From the NCBI GenBank assembly GCA_963755695.1, contig CAVWLB010000009.1, positions 231,189 to 295,188 on the forward strand: a DNA stretch of 64,000 nt. The letters are read 5' to 3'. A program made the translations under genes and the position numbers. Under the pieces are notes generated by a model. The model was not told the origin of the DNA. It saw only the letters and a program-made list of their open reading frames with translations, and searched no databases. The stretch's first letter is position 1. The number at the start of each line of letters is the position of its first letter. Below, one piece after another: positions 26,215 through 35,209 of this stretch. This DNA is from QHWT01 sp963755695 (GTDB lineage: Bacteria; Acidobacteriota; Vicinamibacteria; Vicinamibacterales; 2-12-FULL-66-21).

Positions 26215-27166
26215 TCACCGCCTCGCCCGGTCGTCCTCCATCAAGACCGCGTAGCCGATGCCCGTCTCGCCAAATCCGTTGCCGTTGTACGAGCATGTAC
26301 TTGAGCCCGCGATGCTCGTAGACGAAGGGATACTCCATCATCACCGAATCCCACCCGTCAGCCGCACGGTCAATCCCGACCAGATCGTCCAGGCGCTGCC
26401 AGCGCACGCCATCTTCCGACTCCGCATATCCGATCCGATAGCTCTGAGCCTTGTCGGTGCGGTAGTTGACGCTACCGCGGAAGCAGTACCACATCCGGTA
26501 GATGCCGTTCTCCTTGATCACACAAGGACGCGCGTTCGCCTCTCCGTCGAACCGATAGTCGAGGCAGACCAGGTTGTCCCTGACCCACTCGCGGCCGTCC
26601 AGCGACTCGGCGTATTTCACCTGATAGACAGGCTCCGGCTTCTGGTTGACCACGACGAAGCCGGTCGCCGAGGCGTACCACAGCTTCCACTTTTCATCGT
26701 CGATCATCGCGAAGGGAGACGCGCAGAAGTATGGCTCCAGACGCGTCCGATCGACAATCGGTCCCTCAAAGACGCGGGTGAACGTGACACCGCCATCGGT
26801 GCTCGCGGCCAGACCGACGGCGTTGCGATAAGGGACGGTGACCCCTCGATTCCAGCCGATGTAGAAGAGGTATTTCGTGCCCTCATGACTCACCAGGCAT
26901 GACGGCATCGCGCCACTGTCGTCGAACGTGCCGAGTTTGCCCGGCGAGAGAATCGGTCGATCGTGAACGTAGAGGACCTTGGAGGGATTGTCGGCCTCAA
27001 CCTCGATGAATGTCGTGACGGTCCGCCCCTGCTGATCGCGTGGTCCGAAGTAGATTCGAAGGACGCCGTCGCTGATCTGGTCGGCAATCGGCACACACGC
27101 GTGATGCGACATCCATGGGTAGTGGTTGTCGACCCGGAAGATCACGCCCTTCTTTTCCCACCGCAT
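26215..27166 (-). CDS. Five-bladed beta-propeller protein (GH43/GH130-like fold), 3' end frameshifted
   Basis: A protein of about 316 residues with propeller-type repeats: SHHACVPIADQISDGVLRIYF, YLFYIGWNRGVTVPYRNAVG, WKLWYASATGF, YRMWYCFRG and IGYAESEDGVRWQ. Each blade has a Y/W-x-Y/W strand and a small acidic turn, as in GH32/43/130 and related sugar-active or non-catalytic proteins. As written, the frame runs on to 26132 with nonsense. Removing one base at 26290 gives LKYMLYNGNGFGETGIGYAV and a stop at 26215-26217, just before FkbM. ATG 27166 starts MRWEKKGVIF, 7 bases after the acyltransferase gene. No catalytic acid pair can be assigned. Confidence 0.72.
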
Positions 27167-27173
27167 CCGGGCG

Positions 27174-27854
27174 TTATCCTTTGGACTTGTATGACAGGCT
27201 GCGAAGCTGGTCGCTGCGGACGCGCGCCGGCTCGCTGCCAGGTGCCCTGTACACCTCGAACGCTTGCGTGTCCCTGACAATGGCCACGCCCATTCCGACG
27301 AGCGTGTCGTGTGCGACCACGGCCTCGTCGCGGACGGTCGAATTCACGCCGAAGAAGCAGTATTCCTCGATCGTGCAGCAGCCGGAAATCACGACATGAG
27401 AGGTGATCGTGACGTGATCCTTGATCGCCGTGTGGTGCCCGATGTGATTGCCGCTCCACATCACGACGTCGTTACCGATGTCGACGAACGGCTGGATGGT
27501 ATTGTCCTCGAGGATGAAACAATTGTCCCCGCACGTGAACCCCGGCCAGGTCGTCGCCTGGGAGCTGACATAGCTGACGAGTTCGTAGCCGCGTTCCTTC
27601 GCGTTGCGGTATTTCCCGGCACGGACGTGGTTCATCTTCTTGAAGCTCATCGGGATGAACATGCGGTATCGATCCGGCGGATAGTGCCGCTCCACCTCTT
27701 CGAACGGAACTACCGGAAGCCCTTGGAACCGATCGGCCGTCAGGTAGCTGCGGTCAACCGTGAAGGCCGCCACGTCGTGTGGGGAGTCGTGGGTCAGATA
27801 GAAATACGCCAGCTCCGCCCATTGACCGACGCCAAAGATGATCACATCCGCCAC
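27174..27854 (-). CDS. NeuD/PglD-like sugar O- or N-acyltransferase
   Basis: A 226-residue protein with a Rossmann-like N-terminus (MADVIIFGVGQWAELAYFYL) and a C-terminal left-handed beta-helix with hexapeptide repeats (NCFILEDNTIQPFVDIGNDVVMW, HVVISGCCTIEEYCFFGVN). The likely catalytic His lies in SGNHIGHHTAI. Relatives acetylate amino-sugars such as UDP-4-amino-6-deoxyGlcNAc (PglD) or sialic acid (NeuD). Together with the DegT-type aminotransferase two genes upstream this suggests an N-acylated amino sugar. It lies 15 bases after the FemAB-like gene. Confidence 0.85.
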   Translation of the reverse strand: MADVIIFGVGQWAELAYFYLTHDSPHDVAAFTVDRSYLTADRFQGLPVVPFEEVERHYPPDRYRMFIPMSFKKMNHVRAGKYRNAKERGYELVSYVSSQATTWPGFTCGDNCFILEDNTIQPFVDIGNDVVMWSGNHIGHHTAIKDHVTITSHVVISGCCTIEEYCFFGVNSTVRDEAVVAHDTLVGMGVAIVRDTQAFEVYRAPGSEPARVRSDQLRSLSYKSKG

Positions 27855-27869
27855 GGCGAGCGCTCCAGG

Positions 27870-28796
27870 TTATGCAAACTCACCCCTCCGGTAGGCTGGG
27901 AAATAGTCGCTGTCCTGCAGCCCTCGAGCAGCGAGGGCATCCGCATACTGCTCGTGATTGAAGATGCGTCCGCAGAAGTACGTGGGGCGTGTCTCCGTTG
28001 CCCAACCTTTCTTGAATCGAGAGAGACCGTCCGTGCCGTCACTGCTCAACCCCGCCCCGGCACCGAAATCGATCCACACGGCCTGATCGGCGAAGGTCTT
28101 CAGCGCAAACCAGTACAGTGCGTAGGAGACCTGTAAGTCATAGCCCGGCGCGTTTGCCGCGGCAAGATGACTGTAAACGACGTCGTCCTGCAGATACCAC
28201 AGATGCGCGCCGACGGTCTGGCCGGCATGGATTGCTCGGAGCATGACCACGCCGGGTATGGTCAGTTGCATGCTGAACGCGCGACGAGAAAACGCTTTGA
28301 TTCCGCTCAACTGATGCCGCGCGGTGAGATGGTCATACAACGACAGCCATTCATCGAGAAACTGACTCGGTTGATCGCAGCGCTCGATCTCGACGAGAGG
28401 CAGCGCGCGCTGAGCGTAGTAGCGATGGTGCTTCGTGACGAACTCCCCGGGCCGGCGACGCAAATCGGCGACGAAATGCGCCTTGTACGGAACGACTTTG
28501 TGGGTGAAACACTTCTGCAGGTCCTGCCGGTCGTAGCCTCCGAAAGGATCCGTGACCAGCGACACGCAAATCAGGTCTGCGGCAAGCTCATCGACGTCAG
28601 ACTTCAATCCCGACCAGTCAACGCAGGTAAAGAGGGGATAACACCCCATCGCATCCTTGGACCATCGACCGGTGACTGAGCGTTCGAGAATCCATCCACC
28701 GCTTCGTGGCAAAGGGCGCGGCATCCCGAATTCGGCAAGTGAGCCGGCGTAGTCGGGATGACGGTATCCGCTCAGCTCGGTGGCAGGGGCGTGCAA
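27870..28796 (-). CDS. FemAB/GNAT-like acyl or aminoacyl transferase
   Basis: A 308-residue protein of the GNAT-like FemAB type. Recognisable stretches are KHHRYYAQRALPLVEIERC, VVMLRAIHAGQTVGAHLWY and a C-terminal GLSRFKKGWATETRPTYFCG, which in FemAB relatives forms the acceptor end of the site. Such proteins attach amino acids or acyl groups to amines of glycans or peptidoglycan. It lies between the aminotransferase and the acyltransferase with 21- and 15-base gaps, so it likely modifies the same amino-sugar. The exact acyl donor is not predictable. Confidence 0.75.
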   Translation of the reverse strand: MHAPATELSGYRHPDYAGSLAEFGMPRPLPRSGGWILERSVTGRWSKDAMGCYPLFTCVDWSGLKSDVDELAADLICVSLVTDPFGGYDRQDLQKCFTHKVVPYKAHFVADLRRRPGEFVTKHHRYYAQRALPLVEIERCDQPSQFLDEWLSLYDHLTARHQLSGIKAFSRRAFSMQLTIPGVVMLRAIHAGQTVGAHLWYLQDDVVYSHLAAANAPGYDLQVSYALYWFALKTFADQAVWIDFGAGAGLSSDGTDGLSRFKKGWATETRPTYFCGRIFNHEQYADALAARGLQDSDYFPAYRRGEFA

Positions 28797-28817
28797 GGGT
28801 GAATCACCAGCGCGACA

Positions 28818-29903
28818 TCAATCCGCAACCAGCGCGTCGACCGCATTCCGGGCTGCTTCCGCAACCCGCTGGACGTCTCTCGACGCGAGATCGCGGAAGA
28901 ACGGCAGGGCCAGCGTCGAATTCGCCAGCGCATCGGTGACAGTCAAAGAGGTGCGCTGAAATCCCGCGGTTGCCTGGTGTGCATGCGCCCCGTCGCCCCA
29001 CCATCGTCGAGTTTCCACACCGGCGCCATGCAGCGTATCGGCAAGCGTACCGCCTCGGAGTTGGCCACTCGATGATGCACGTCGACGAGATCCAGGATTC
29101 CCGAATCCCTCCTGAAATCGCAGCCGGGTCGATTCCGGCAGCGCCTCTCGGTAGGCGCGCGCCACCGCGGTCCACTCGGCGCGCACGTCGGTCCATTCGT
29201 CGAGCGCCGCGAGGCCGACCGCGGCGTGATACTCGCTCAACTTGGCGTTGGCGGATGCGACGCTGGCTTCTCTGGTACCCGCGAACCCGAAATTCGAACG
29301 CGTGCGAAGATCGCGAATGAGCGCGGTGTCATTGCTGATTACGACGCCTCCCTCGCCAATGCCGAAGACCTTGGTGGCATGCAGGCTGACCACGGCGGGT
29401 ACCGCGCCGGGTTTGATCGCGTCGAAGCCGGTCGCCGCATCGACCACGACCGGCAGGCTGGTACGGGATCGGAACCGATCCCAGGCCGCAATGTCGATCG
29501 GGCGCCCGAAGGGCACCACCGGCATTACGGCGCCGATCGTGCCCGGTGCGTCCGAAATGACGTCGGCGATCGTGCCGGGATCGATCGCCCACGTACGCGG
29601 ATCGACGTCGACGAAATACGGAACGAGCCCGGCCATGGTTGCGGCGTGCGCTGATGCCACGAAGGTCCAGGCCGGCATGACGCAGAGAGTCCGCGGCCGC
29701 GCGCCGAGCGTGGTGAGCGCCAGCGTCAGCCCGACGGTTGCATTGGCAACGGTCGTGGTGGTCCCGCCGCGCAGCCCAAAGCGGGCGGCCAGGCGATCCT
29801 CGAACGTCCGTACGAGAGGTCCAAAATTGCTGTAGATCCGCGATGAATCGATCGATTTCCAATAAGGCAACACACGCTCCGCGGACGGGAGCTTGGGCCG
29901 CAT
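28818..29903 (-). CDS. DegT/DnrJ/EryC1-type PLP sugar aminotransferase with a short scrambled stretch
   Basis: A 361-residue aminotransferase and first gene of the cluster. The PLP Lys is in SLHATKVFGIGEGGVVIS; TVANATVGLTLAL and PVVPFGRPID are family motifs; ETRRWWG is typical of 4-amino-4,6-dideoxysugar aminotransferases. Residues 266-285 (PGSRRRASSSGQ...) do not fit. In the same DNA (29050-29105) two other frames read ISSTCIIE and then VANSEAVRL before the annotated frame resumes at ADTLHGAG, so three one-base losses would hide a normal segment. The total frame stays open. It would make the amino sugar used by the next genes. Confidence 0.87.
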   Translation of the reverse strand: MRPKLPSAERVLPYWKSIDSSRIYSNFGPLVRTFEDRLAARFGLRGGTTTTVANATVGLTLALTTLGARPRTLCVMPAWTFVASAHAATMAGLVPYFVDVDPRTWAIDPGTIADVISDAPGTIGAVMPVVPFGRPIDIAAWDRFRSRTSLPVVVDAATGFDAIKPGAVPAVVSLHATKVFGIGEGGVVISNDTALIRDLRTRSNFGFAGTREASVASANAKLSEYHAAVGLAALDEWTDVRAEWTAVARAYREALPESTRLRFQEGFGNPGSRRRASSSGQLRGGTLADTLHGAGVETRRWWGDGAHAHQATAGFQRTSLTVTDALANSTLALPFFRDLASRDVQRVAEAARNAVDALVAD

Positions 29904-30056
29904 CGTAGGAATGGTGGGACTCGTTCGATGATCCCCATTGATTTATCGGCTGAAACGACAGAGTGTAGCATCAACCTTGAGACCGATGGTACGCGTCATT
30001 CAGCTGGAGCGGAGCGATCATCAATCGGCATCCCGCCTTTCTTCAGTCCTTCGATT

Positions 30057-30953
30057 ATGGCCGTCGCACTCATAACCGGTACGAGCACGGGGATCGGCCT
30101 CGAAACCGCGCTGGTGTTTGCGCGCAGGGGTTATCACGTCTTCGCGGCCGCCCGGAATCCGACGAACTCGGAAGGGCTGTTGCGCGCATCGGAGGAGCGA
30201 CTGCCGATCACACCGATCGTGCTCGACGTCGACAACGACGAATCGGTACGCGAGGCGGTCGAGAAGGCCGGTTCCGTCGATGTGCTCGTCAACAACGCCG
30301 GCATCGGCTCCGCGGCTCCCGTCGAACACATGCCGATGCAGGAGATCCGGGCGCTGTTTGAAACGAACTTCTTCGGCGCGGTCCGGATGATGCAGGCCGT
30401 TCTCCCGTCGATGCGTGAGCGGCGCAGCGGAACTGTCGTGAATGTCGCCTCGATAATGGGCCGGATCACGCTGCCGTGCCATGGCTACTACGCGGCCACC
30501 AAGTTCGCGCTCGAAGCAGTCAGCGAATCGCTCGCGATGGAGATGCAGCCATTCGGCGTACGGGTCGCGATTATCGAGCCCGGCGTGATTCTGACGCCCA
30601 TCTGGGGCAAGCGCCAGCCGTCTCTACCTGCTGTCCACGAGTACGGGCCGGCGCTCGAACGCTTGTGGCGTACCTTTGCGCCGCAGATGGACGGCGGCAC
30701 GCTGCCCGGCATCGTCGGACAGGCAATCTACGAGACAGTGACGAATCCGGCGGCGCCTCTGCACGTTCCCGTAGGAGACGATGCCGAGTTGATCTCGGCG
30801 GTCAGGGATCGGGTGACAGCCGAAGAATGGATCTCGCTTTTCGCCGAACCCGACAAGGACCGGTTCGTGGCCCGAGCCGCGGAAATGTTCGGCGTGGACA
30901 TGATGAACCCGCCGTCACTGAATGCACGCCGCGCGAGCAGCCGGGCTCGTTGA
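30057..30953 (+). CDS. Short-chain dehydrogenase/reductase
   Basis: A 298-residue classical SDR. The cofactor loop is ALITGTSTGIGLE, the NAG motif is VLVNNAGIGSA, and the active-site YxxxK is YYAATKFALEAVSE with Ser in VASIMGR. It probably oxidises or reduces an alcohol or ketone with NAD(P)H; the substrate is unknown. ATG 30057 begins exactly at the fold; the frame is open 43 codons upstream without similarity. It is divergent from the aminotransferase gene and monocistronic as far as seen. Confidence 0.88.
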   Translation: MAVALITGTSTGIGLETALVFARRGYHVFAAARNPTNSEGLLRASEERLPITPIVLDVDNDESVREAVEKAGSVDVLVNNAGIGSAAPVEHMPMQEIRALFETNFFGAVRMMQAVLPSMRERRSGTVVNVASIMGRITLPCHGYYAATKFALEAVSESLAMEMQPFGVRVAIIEPGVILTPIWGKRQPSLPAVHEYGPALERLWRTFAPQMDGGTLPGIVGQAIYETVTNPAAPLHVPVGDDAELISAVRDRVTAEEWISLFAEPDKDRFVARAAEMFGVDMMNPPSLNARRASSRAR

Positions 30954-31395
30954 CATCCACAGTATTTGACTCACTGACGTCGTAAGGGCACGGCCGGATC
31001 GAAGTGGTCGATGATCGAGGCGTCCCAGGTAGTCTCGTCGAGGCGCAGACGATTGGCTGTGTGTCGTCTACCGAGGCGCTGCAGCCGTCAATCACTCCCT
31101 GCGGAACCTGTTGCAGCCGCTCCACAGCGAACGTGTCCGATGACACCCTCACCGCTGTGGTGCCCACGACTCGTTTACAGGCCGGACACGGCGAACGTTC
31201 TCATGTCCCGTGACGAACCGGACGGAGGACTTTTTGCTGCTGTTTTCCCACGCCACGCGATCGGCGCCGGTTTTGCGGCGTGGTGCGGTCCGGGCACGTC
31301 AAAACCGTCACGGACGGAACAAATTCGTACTGACAATTCCGCGCGTGCTTGGTGCCGACAACCGGCGGAGTCCAGGACAATCGCAGGAGGATCAG
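30954..31395. other. Intergenic region between SDR and barrel protein genes
   Basis: About 440 bases without a supported gene. On the minus strand near 31075-30980 a short stop-bounded stretch reads DETTWDASIIDHFDPAVPLRR, which looks protein-like but is too short to call. The right end holds the ribosome-binding site (AGGAGG, 31385-31390) of the next gene. Confidence 0.45.
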
Positions 31396-32289
31396 ATGAT
31401 TCGACGCGCCGCGGCCGTTATCCTCGTGCTCATCTTCACGCCGGCGCTGCTGCAGGCCCAGGACGCCGTGCTCACGGTCACGGCTGCTTCGGCAGAGATT
31501 CACAAGGGGCCGAGCATCGTCACGCCGGTCATCGGCCACGCGGCCCGAGACACGGTTCTGCCCGTCACGCGCAATCTGGGAAGTTGGGTCAAGGTCGACT
31601 GGCCCGCAGGTCCTGATGGCGCCGGGTACGTGCACGTGACGATGGGACGCCTCCGAACACTCGAGGCAGATGCGTCCATGGCCACGATGGCGCCGCGAGC
31701 GATCACCACGTCTGTGTCCGTGCCTACGCCGACGGAAATATCCGAATCCGCGCCGATTGCGCCGCGGACTGGCACGTCAGCAGAGCGCATCGCCTTGAGC
31801 GGTCCACAGGGCGTGACGCCAATCAGTCACGTTTTCGGTGTTGGCGGCCTGGTCGGATCCACCAAGAGCTTCGGCGCGACTGCTCGCGCGTGGCGCAATG
31901 ACCACTTCGGCATTCAGCTTCGGTTGACGCGAGATCACATCACGGGCGACTCCGCTGCGGGCGGCGTGACTTCCATGCAGTTCGAGCCCGGCGTGGTGTA
32001 CTCGCCATTCGACCACGTCAGCGACTATGTTTGGATCCGCCCTTACCTCGGTTCCGGCGTCACGTTCGGTCACCAGACGTTAAAGAGCTCGGCGCCTGCC
32101 GGGATCGAGCCCCGGTCTGACAACGCTGCTGGATTTCACATCTTCGGCGGCACCGAGCTGACCTTCGCGAGTGTGACACGGTTCGGACTGAGCGCGGATC
32201 TCGGTTACCGACGACTCCCGGCGCCGTTCCCAGGATTCGAGACAGATCGGCTGAGTATGTCGATCGCCGGGCACTGGTACTTCAAATAG
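31396..32289 (+). CDS. SH3-like domain plus outer-membrane beta-barrel protein
   Basis: A 297-residue exported protein. Signal peptide RAAAVILVLIFTPALLQAQ is followed by a bacterial SH3-type module (AEIHKGPSIVTPVIGHAARDTVLPVTRNLGSWVKVDW, split in the middle by GHAARDT). A Ser/Thr/Pro linker with VPTPTEISESAPIAPRT leads into a C-terminal beta-barrel of about 150 residues ending SIAGHWYFK. The SH3 part may bind peptidoglycan while the barrel sits in the outer membrane. AGGAGG at 31385-31390 fixes ATG 31396. Related proteins are common and uncharacterised in Acidobacteriota. Confidence 0.75.
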   Translation: MIRRAAAVILVLIFTPALLQAQDAVLTVTAASAEIHKGPSIVTPVIGHAARDTVLPVTRNLGSWVKVDWPAGPDGAGYVHVTMGRLRTLEADASMATMAPRAITTSVSVPTPTEISESAPIAPRTGTSAERIALSGPQGVTPISHVFGVGGLVGSTKSFGATARAWRNDHFGIQLRLTRDHITGDSAAGGVTSMQFEPGVVYSPFDHVSDYVWIRPYLGSGVTFGHQTLKSSAPAGIEPRSDNAAGFHIFGGTELTFASVTRFGLSADLGYRRLPAPFPGFETDRLSMSIAGHWYFK

Positions 32290-32390
32290 TGGCGGCGCCG
32301 GACAGGTCGTCGAGGCGACCTTCGTTGCCGGCGTGCGTCGCGTTCCATCGCACGCCTCGGCAGCGATCGGTGGCGACTTCGATCTCCCCA

Positions 32391-33260
32391 TCAGCCAAAC
32401 ACGATTGTCCGATTCCCGAAGATCAACACGCGCCGCTGCAGGTGCAGGCGCACCGCCCGCGTGAGCACCTGTCGTTCGAGCTCGCGGCCTTTCTGCACGA
32501 GATCGTCCACGTCATCCCGGTGGCTGACGCGACACACGTCTTGCTCGATGATTGGTCCCTGATCGAGCTCCTGGGTGACGTAGTGTGCGGTGGCGCCAAT
32601 GAGCTTGACCCCGCGTTCCTTGGCCTGATGGTAGGGCCTGGCGCCCACGAAGGCGGGCAGGAACGAATGGTGGATGTTGATAATCTTACCGGGCCAGCGC
32701 TCGACGACCGCCGGTGACAGGATTTGCATGTACCGCGCGAGCACGACGAGATCCACCTGCAGCTCGTCGAGGAGCGCCATCTGCGTCGCCTCCCCAGCGC
32801 GACGATTCGCCGGGTCGACCGGTGTATGGGTGAATGCCACGTCGAAATGCCGGCACACGTCATCGAGCACGTCGTGGTTCGAGATCACCCGGACGATGTC
32901 GCCGCCCAGTTCACCAAGTTGGCGGCAGAGCAACAGGTCGTAAAGACAGTGCGGCGTCTTGCTGACGAAGATCGCAACCCGCTGGCGCCGGCGGTCGAGG
33001 GTCAACTCCCAGGTCAACTCGAACCGCTGGCCCAGCGCGCCGATCGCCTCGCGCATCGCTGGCTCGTCAAGTTGGAACCTCGCGAGATCCCAACGCAGGC
33101 GCATGAAGAAGAACCCCTTCTCTCCCTCTGCTCTCTCGGCGTGCTGATCTGCATCGAGGATGTTGCCGTCGTGACGAAACACAAAATCGGAAAGCGCCGC
33201 GACGAGGCCGGTGCGGTCGCGGCAACTGACGAGAAGCGTTGCGGTGGCGGGACTGCTCAT
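32391..33260 (-). CDS. purU: Formyltetrahydrofolate deformylase
   Basis: A 289-residue enzyme that hydrolyses 10-formyl-THF to formate and THF in one-carbon balance. Residues 1-85 are an ACT domain (LVSCRDRTGLVAALSDFVFRHDGNILDADQH). Residues 90-289 are a formyltransferase-fold domain with VARYMQILSP-like LARYMQILSPAVVERW, the catalytic INIHHSFLPAFVGARPYHQA (Asn and His) and GATAHYVTQELDQGPII carrying the conserved Asp. All PurU hallmarks are present and the length is typical. It is convergent with the barrel protein and followed by a palindromic repeat region upstream of its start. Confidence 0.94.
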   Translation of the reverse strand: MSSPATATLLVSCRDRTGLVAALSDFVFRHDGNILDADQHAERAEGEKGFFFMRLRWDLARFQLDEPAMREAIGALGQRFELTWELTLDRRRQRVAIFVSKTPHCLYDLLLCRQLGELGGDIVRVISNHDVLDDVCRHFDVAFTHTPVDPANRRAGEATQMALLDELQVDLVVLARYMQILSPAVVERWPGKIINIHHSFLPAFVGARPYHQAKERGVKLIGATAHYVTQELDQGPIIEQDVCRVSHRDDVDDLVQKGRELERQVLTRAVRLHLQRRVLIFGNRTIVFG

Positions 33261-33294
33261 GCCCCCTCATTTCGCTCCCACACGAGCGCCTCTT

Positions 33295-33363
33295 AGAGAG
33301 AGAGAGGCGCCGCGCGAAGCCGGGTCTCTGACGACCCGGCGGGTCTGAAGACCTGCCCTACAA
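33295..33363. repeat. Dispersed GC-rich palindromic repeat, copy 1
   Basis: Contains two adjoining hairpins: CCGGGTC (33320-33326) pairing with GACCCGG (33333-33339), and GGCGGGTCT (33338-33346) pairing with AGACCTGCC-like sequence ending CCCTACA. The CCCTAC end is shared with copies near 41.7, 43.5, 52.3 and 59.4 kb. Confidence 0.65.
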
Positions 33364-33403
33364 TCCGGATCTTGCAGTCGAGACGGTGAGCCGCAGGCGA
33401 TGA

Positions 33404-33862
33404 TCACGTCGGCCCTGACGCGCGATCGATACGATTGCGCACGATCCACTTGAGCAGGCGGTCCGTCGCATCCTTCGCTGCGCGCGAGCCTGTACCGGGA
33501 CCGGTCCCTTTCAAGTCCGTCTCATGGTCACCGCTCGTCACATGGAGACGAATCGTCGTGGTGACCAGTGGCGTGAGCTTGATGCCGCCGAACCCGCCGT
33601 CACCCTCCTGCTGATCGACGGCGGTGATTTCGACAATGACGTCTGCCTGCGACCGGTCGTCGACGACGCTCAGGCCCGTCGTGTGCCGAATCGCGTCGCG
33701 CATGTCGCGCACCGCGGCGCCCGGGTTCTGGCGGGGCTGATCGGGTGTCGTGCTCGGGTCGGCAGTCTCGGTGGCGAACACGTAGATCCGAACCGATTCC
33801 TTCCCGTTGGCCTGGCCACCACTGAGAAGGGCGCAGAGAGCAATCGCGGCCAGCGTGCCCAT
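33404..33862 (-). CDS. Small secreted protein of unknown function
   Basis: A 152-residue protein with a short signal peptide (MGTLAAIALCALLSGGQANG). The mature part alternates strands and a helix: SVRIYVFATE, AVRDMRDAIRH, GLSVVDDRSQADVIVEITAVDQ, then LTPLVTTTIRLHV and a C-terminal helix AAKDATDRLLKWIV. The pattern 'ADVIVEI' and paired strands resemble small periplasmic proteins found beside lipoproteins in Acidobacteriota, but I do not recognise a family. It faces away from the cytochrome/propeller gene. Confidence 0.6.
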   Translation of the reverse strand: MGTLAAIALCALLSGGQANGKESVRIYVFATETADPSTTPDQPRQNPGAAVRDMRDAIRHTTGLSVVDDRSQADVIVEITAVDQQEGDGGFGGIKLTPLVTTTIRLHVTSGDHETDLKGTGPGTGSRAAKDATDRLLKWIVRNRIDRASGPT

Positions 33863-33943
33863 AGCTCGATTATCGCTCCACCGAGCCGTGTTGGATCGGA
33901 GCTCGATTGGCAGGAAGACGGTTCAGGATTTACTCTGGATGCT

Positions 33944-35197
33944 ATGAACGCTCGCTTGTTCTGGCCGCTGGCTATGGTTCTCTCGGCGATGCTCACTCTC
34001 GCGGTTCGAGCTCAGGGCCAGGCCCCCGCGCCGCAGGGCCGCGGGGGCAATGTGACGCTGCCCGACGGCGCCGGAAAGGCAGCGGTCGAGACGTACTGCT
34101 CGGGCTGTCATCAGCTCGGAAACATCGTGAATTCCGGCGGTTACACTCGTGAGGGCTGGCAGGAGTTGATCGCGACGATGATCGCGCTACCGAAAGAACA
34201 GCGCGAGGTCGTCGTCGATTACCTTGTCACGAACTTCCCGGAGCAGCCGAGGCCCAAGCCCGTGCTGCTTCCAGGCAGCAGCAAAGTCACCTTCAAGGAG
34301 TGGAACCTGCCAACCCTCGGCTCGCGCCCGCACGATCCGCTCGCGACACCGGACGGGTCGATCTGGTACACAGGGATGTTCGCGAACGTGCTCGGCAGAG
34401 TCAATCCGCGAACCGGCGAGATCAAGGAGTACCCTCTCAAGACGCCGCAATCGGGTCCGCATGGATTGACGTTCGACAAGGACGGCAGGATCTGGTTCAC
34501 CGCGAACTCGAAGGGCTACATCGGCAGGCTCGACCCGGCAACCGGAGACATCACGGAGTACAAGCTTCCCGAAGCCGCGCGCGATCCGCACACGCCGCTG
34601 TTCGATTCGAGCGGCATCCTGTGGTTCAGTGTCCAGGGCGGCAACATGGCCGGACGGCTGGATCCGAAGACCGGCGACGTCAAGGTCGTCACCTATCCTC
34701 GATCCCGGTCGAACCCGTATGGCGTCGTCTTCACCTCGAAGGGAGCGCCCATCATCTGCGAGTTCGGCGCGAACAGAATCTCGCAAATCGATCCGGCGAC
34801 CATGACGATCAAGGAGTGGACGCTGCCGAATACGGACTCTCGTCCGCGCCGTATTGCAATCACCAGCGACGATGCGGTGTGGTATAGCGACTATTCGAGG
34901 GGATACCTGGGACGGCTCGATACGCACACCGGCGAAGTCAAGGAATGGCCGTCGCCAGGCGGGCCGAAGTCACAGCCTTACGGCATCGCCGCGCTCCACG
35001 ACGTGATCTGGTACAGCGAGTCGGCGGTGCGACCGAACACACTGGTCAGGTTCGATCCGAAGACCGAGAAGTTTCAGACCTGGATCATTCCCGGAGGCGG
35101 CGGCATCGTCCGCAACATGATGACGACGCGCGACGACAACCTGGTCATCGCCGAGAGCGGTGTGAACAAGGTCGGCCTGGTCGAAATCGCGAAGTAG
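33944..35197 (+). CDS. Cytochrome c domain fused to virginiamycin-B-lyase-like propeller
   Basis: A 417-residue exported protein. After the signal peptide (FWPLAMVLSAMLTLAVRAQ), residues 45-110 form a small cytochrome c-like domain with the haem motif CSGCH and YTREGWQELIATMIAL. Residues 125-415 form a seven-bladed Vgb-like propeller with repeated D-G-x-I/V-W-[YF] blades: TPDGSIWYTGMFAN, DKDGRIWFTANSKG, DSSGILWFSVQGG, TSDDAVWYSDYSRG. Vgb itself linearises streptogramins, but most such propellers are not resistance genes. ATG 33944 precedes the signal peptide. The esterase gene follows after 12 bases. Confidence 0.88.
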   Translation: MNARLFWPLAMVLSAMLTLAVRAQGQAPAPQGRGGNVTLPDGAGKAAVETYCSGCHQLGNIVNSGGYTREGWQELIATMIALPKEQREVVVDYLVTNFPEQPRPKPVLLPGSSKVTFKEWNLPTLGSRPHDPLATPDGSIWYTGMFANVLGRVNPRTGEIKEYPLKTPQSGPHGLTFDKDGRIWFTANSKGYIGRLDPATGDITEYKLPEAARDPHTPLFDSSGILWFSVQGGNMAGRLDPKTGDVKVVTYPRSRSNPYGVVFTSKGAPIICEFGANRISQIDPATMTIKEWTLPNTDSRPRRIAITSDDAVWYSDYSRGYLGRLDTHTGEVKEWPSPGGPKSQPYGIAALHDVIWYSESAVRPNTLVRFDPKTEKFQTWIIPGGGGIVRNMMTTRDDNLVIAESGVNKVGLVEIAK

Positions 35198-35209
35198 CGG
35201 AGGACTCGA

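Noticed and set aside
30980..31075. Protein-like minus-strand stretch DETTWDASIIDHFDPAVP
   Set aside because: Only about 35 codons between stops, with no start or ribosome-binding site; could be a gene remnant but cannot be supported.
33944..35197. Streptogramin resistance (vgb) gene
   Set aside because: The propeller resembles Vgb, but the fused haem domain, signal peptide and esterase neighbour argue against a resistance lyase.
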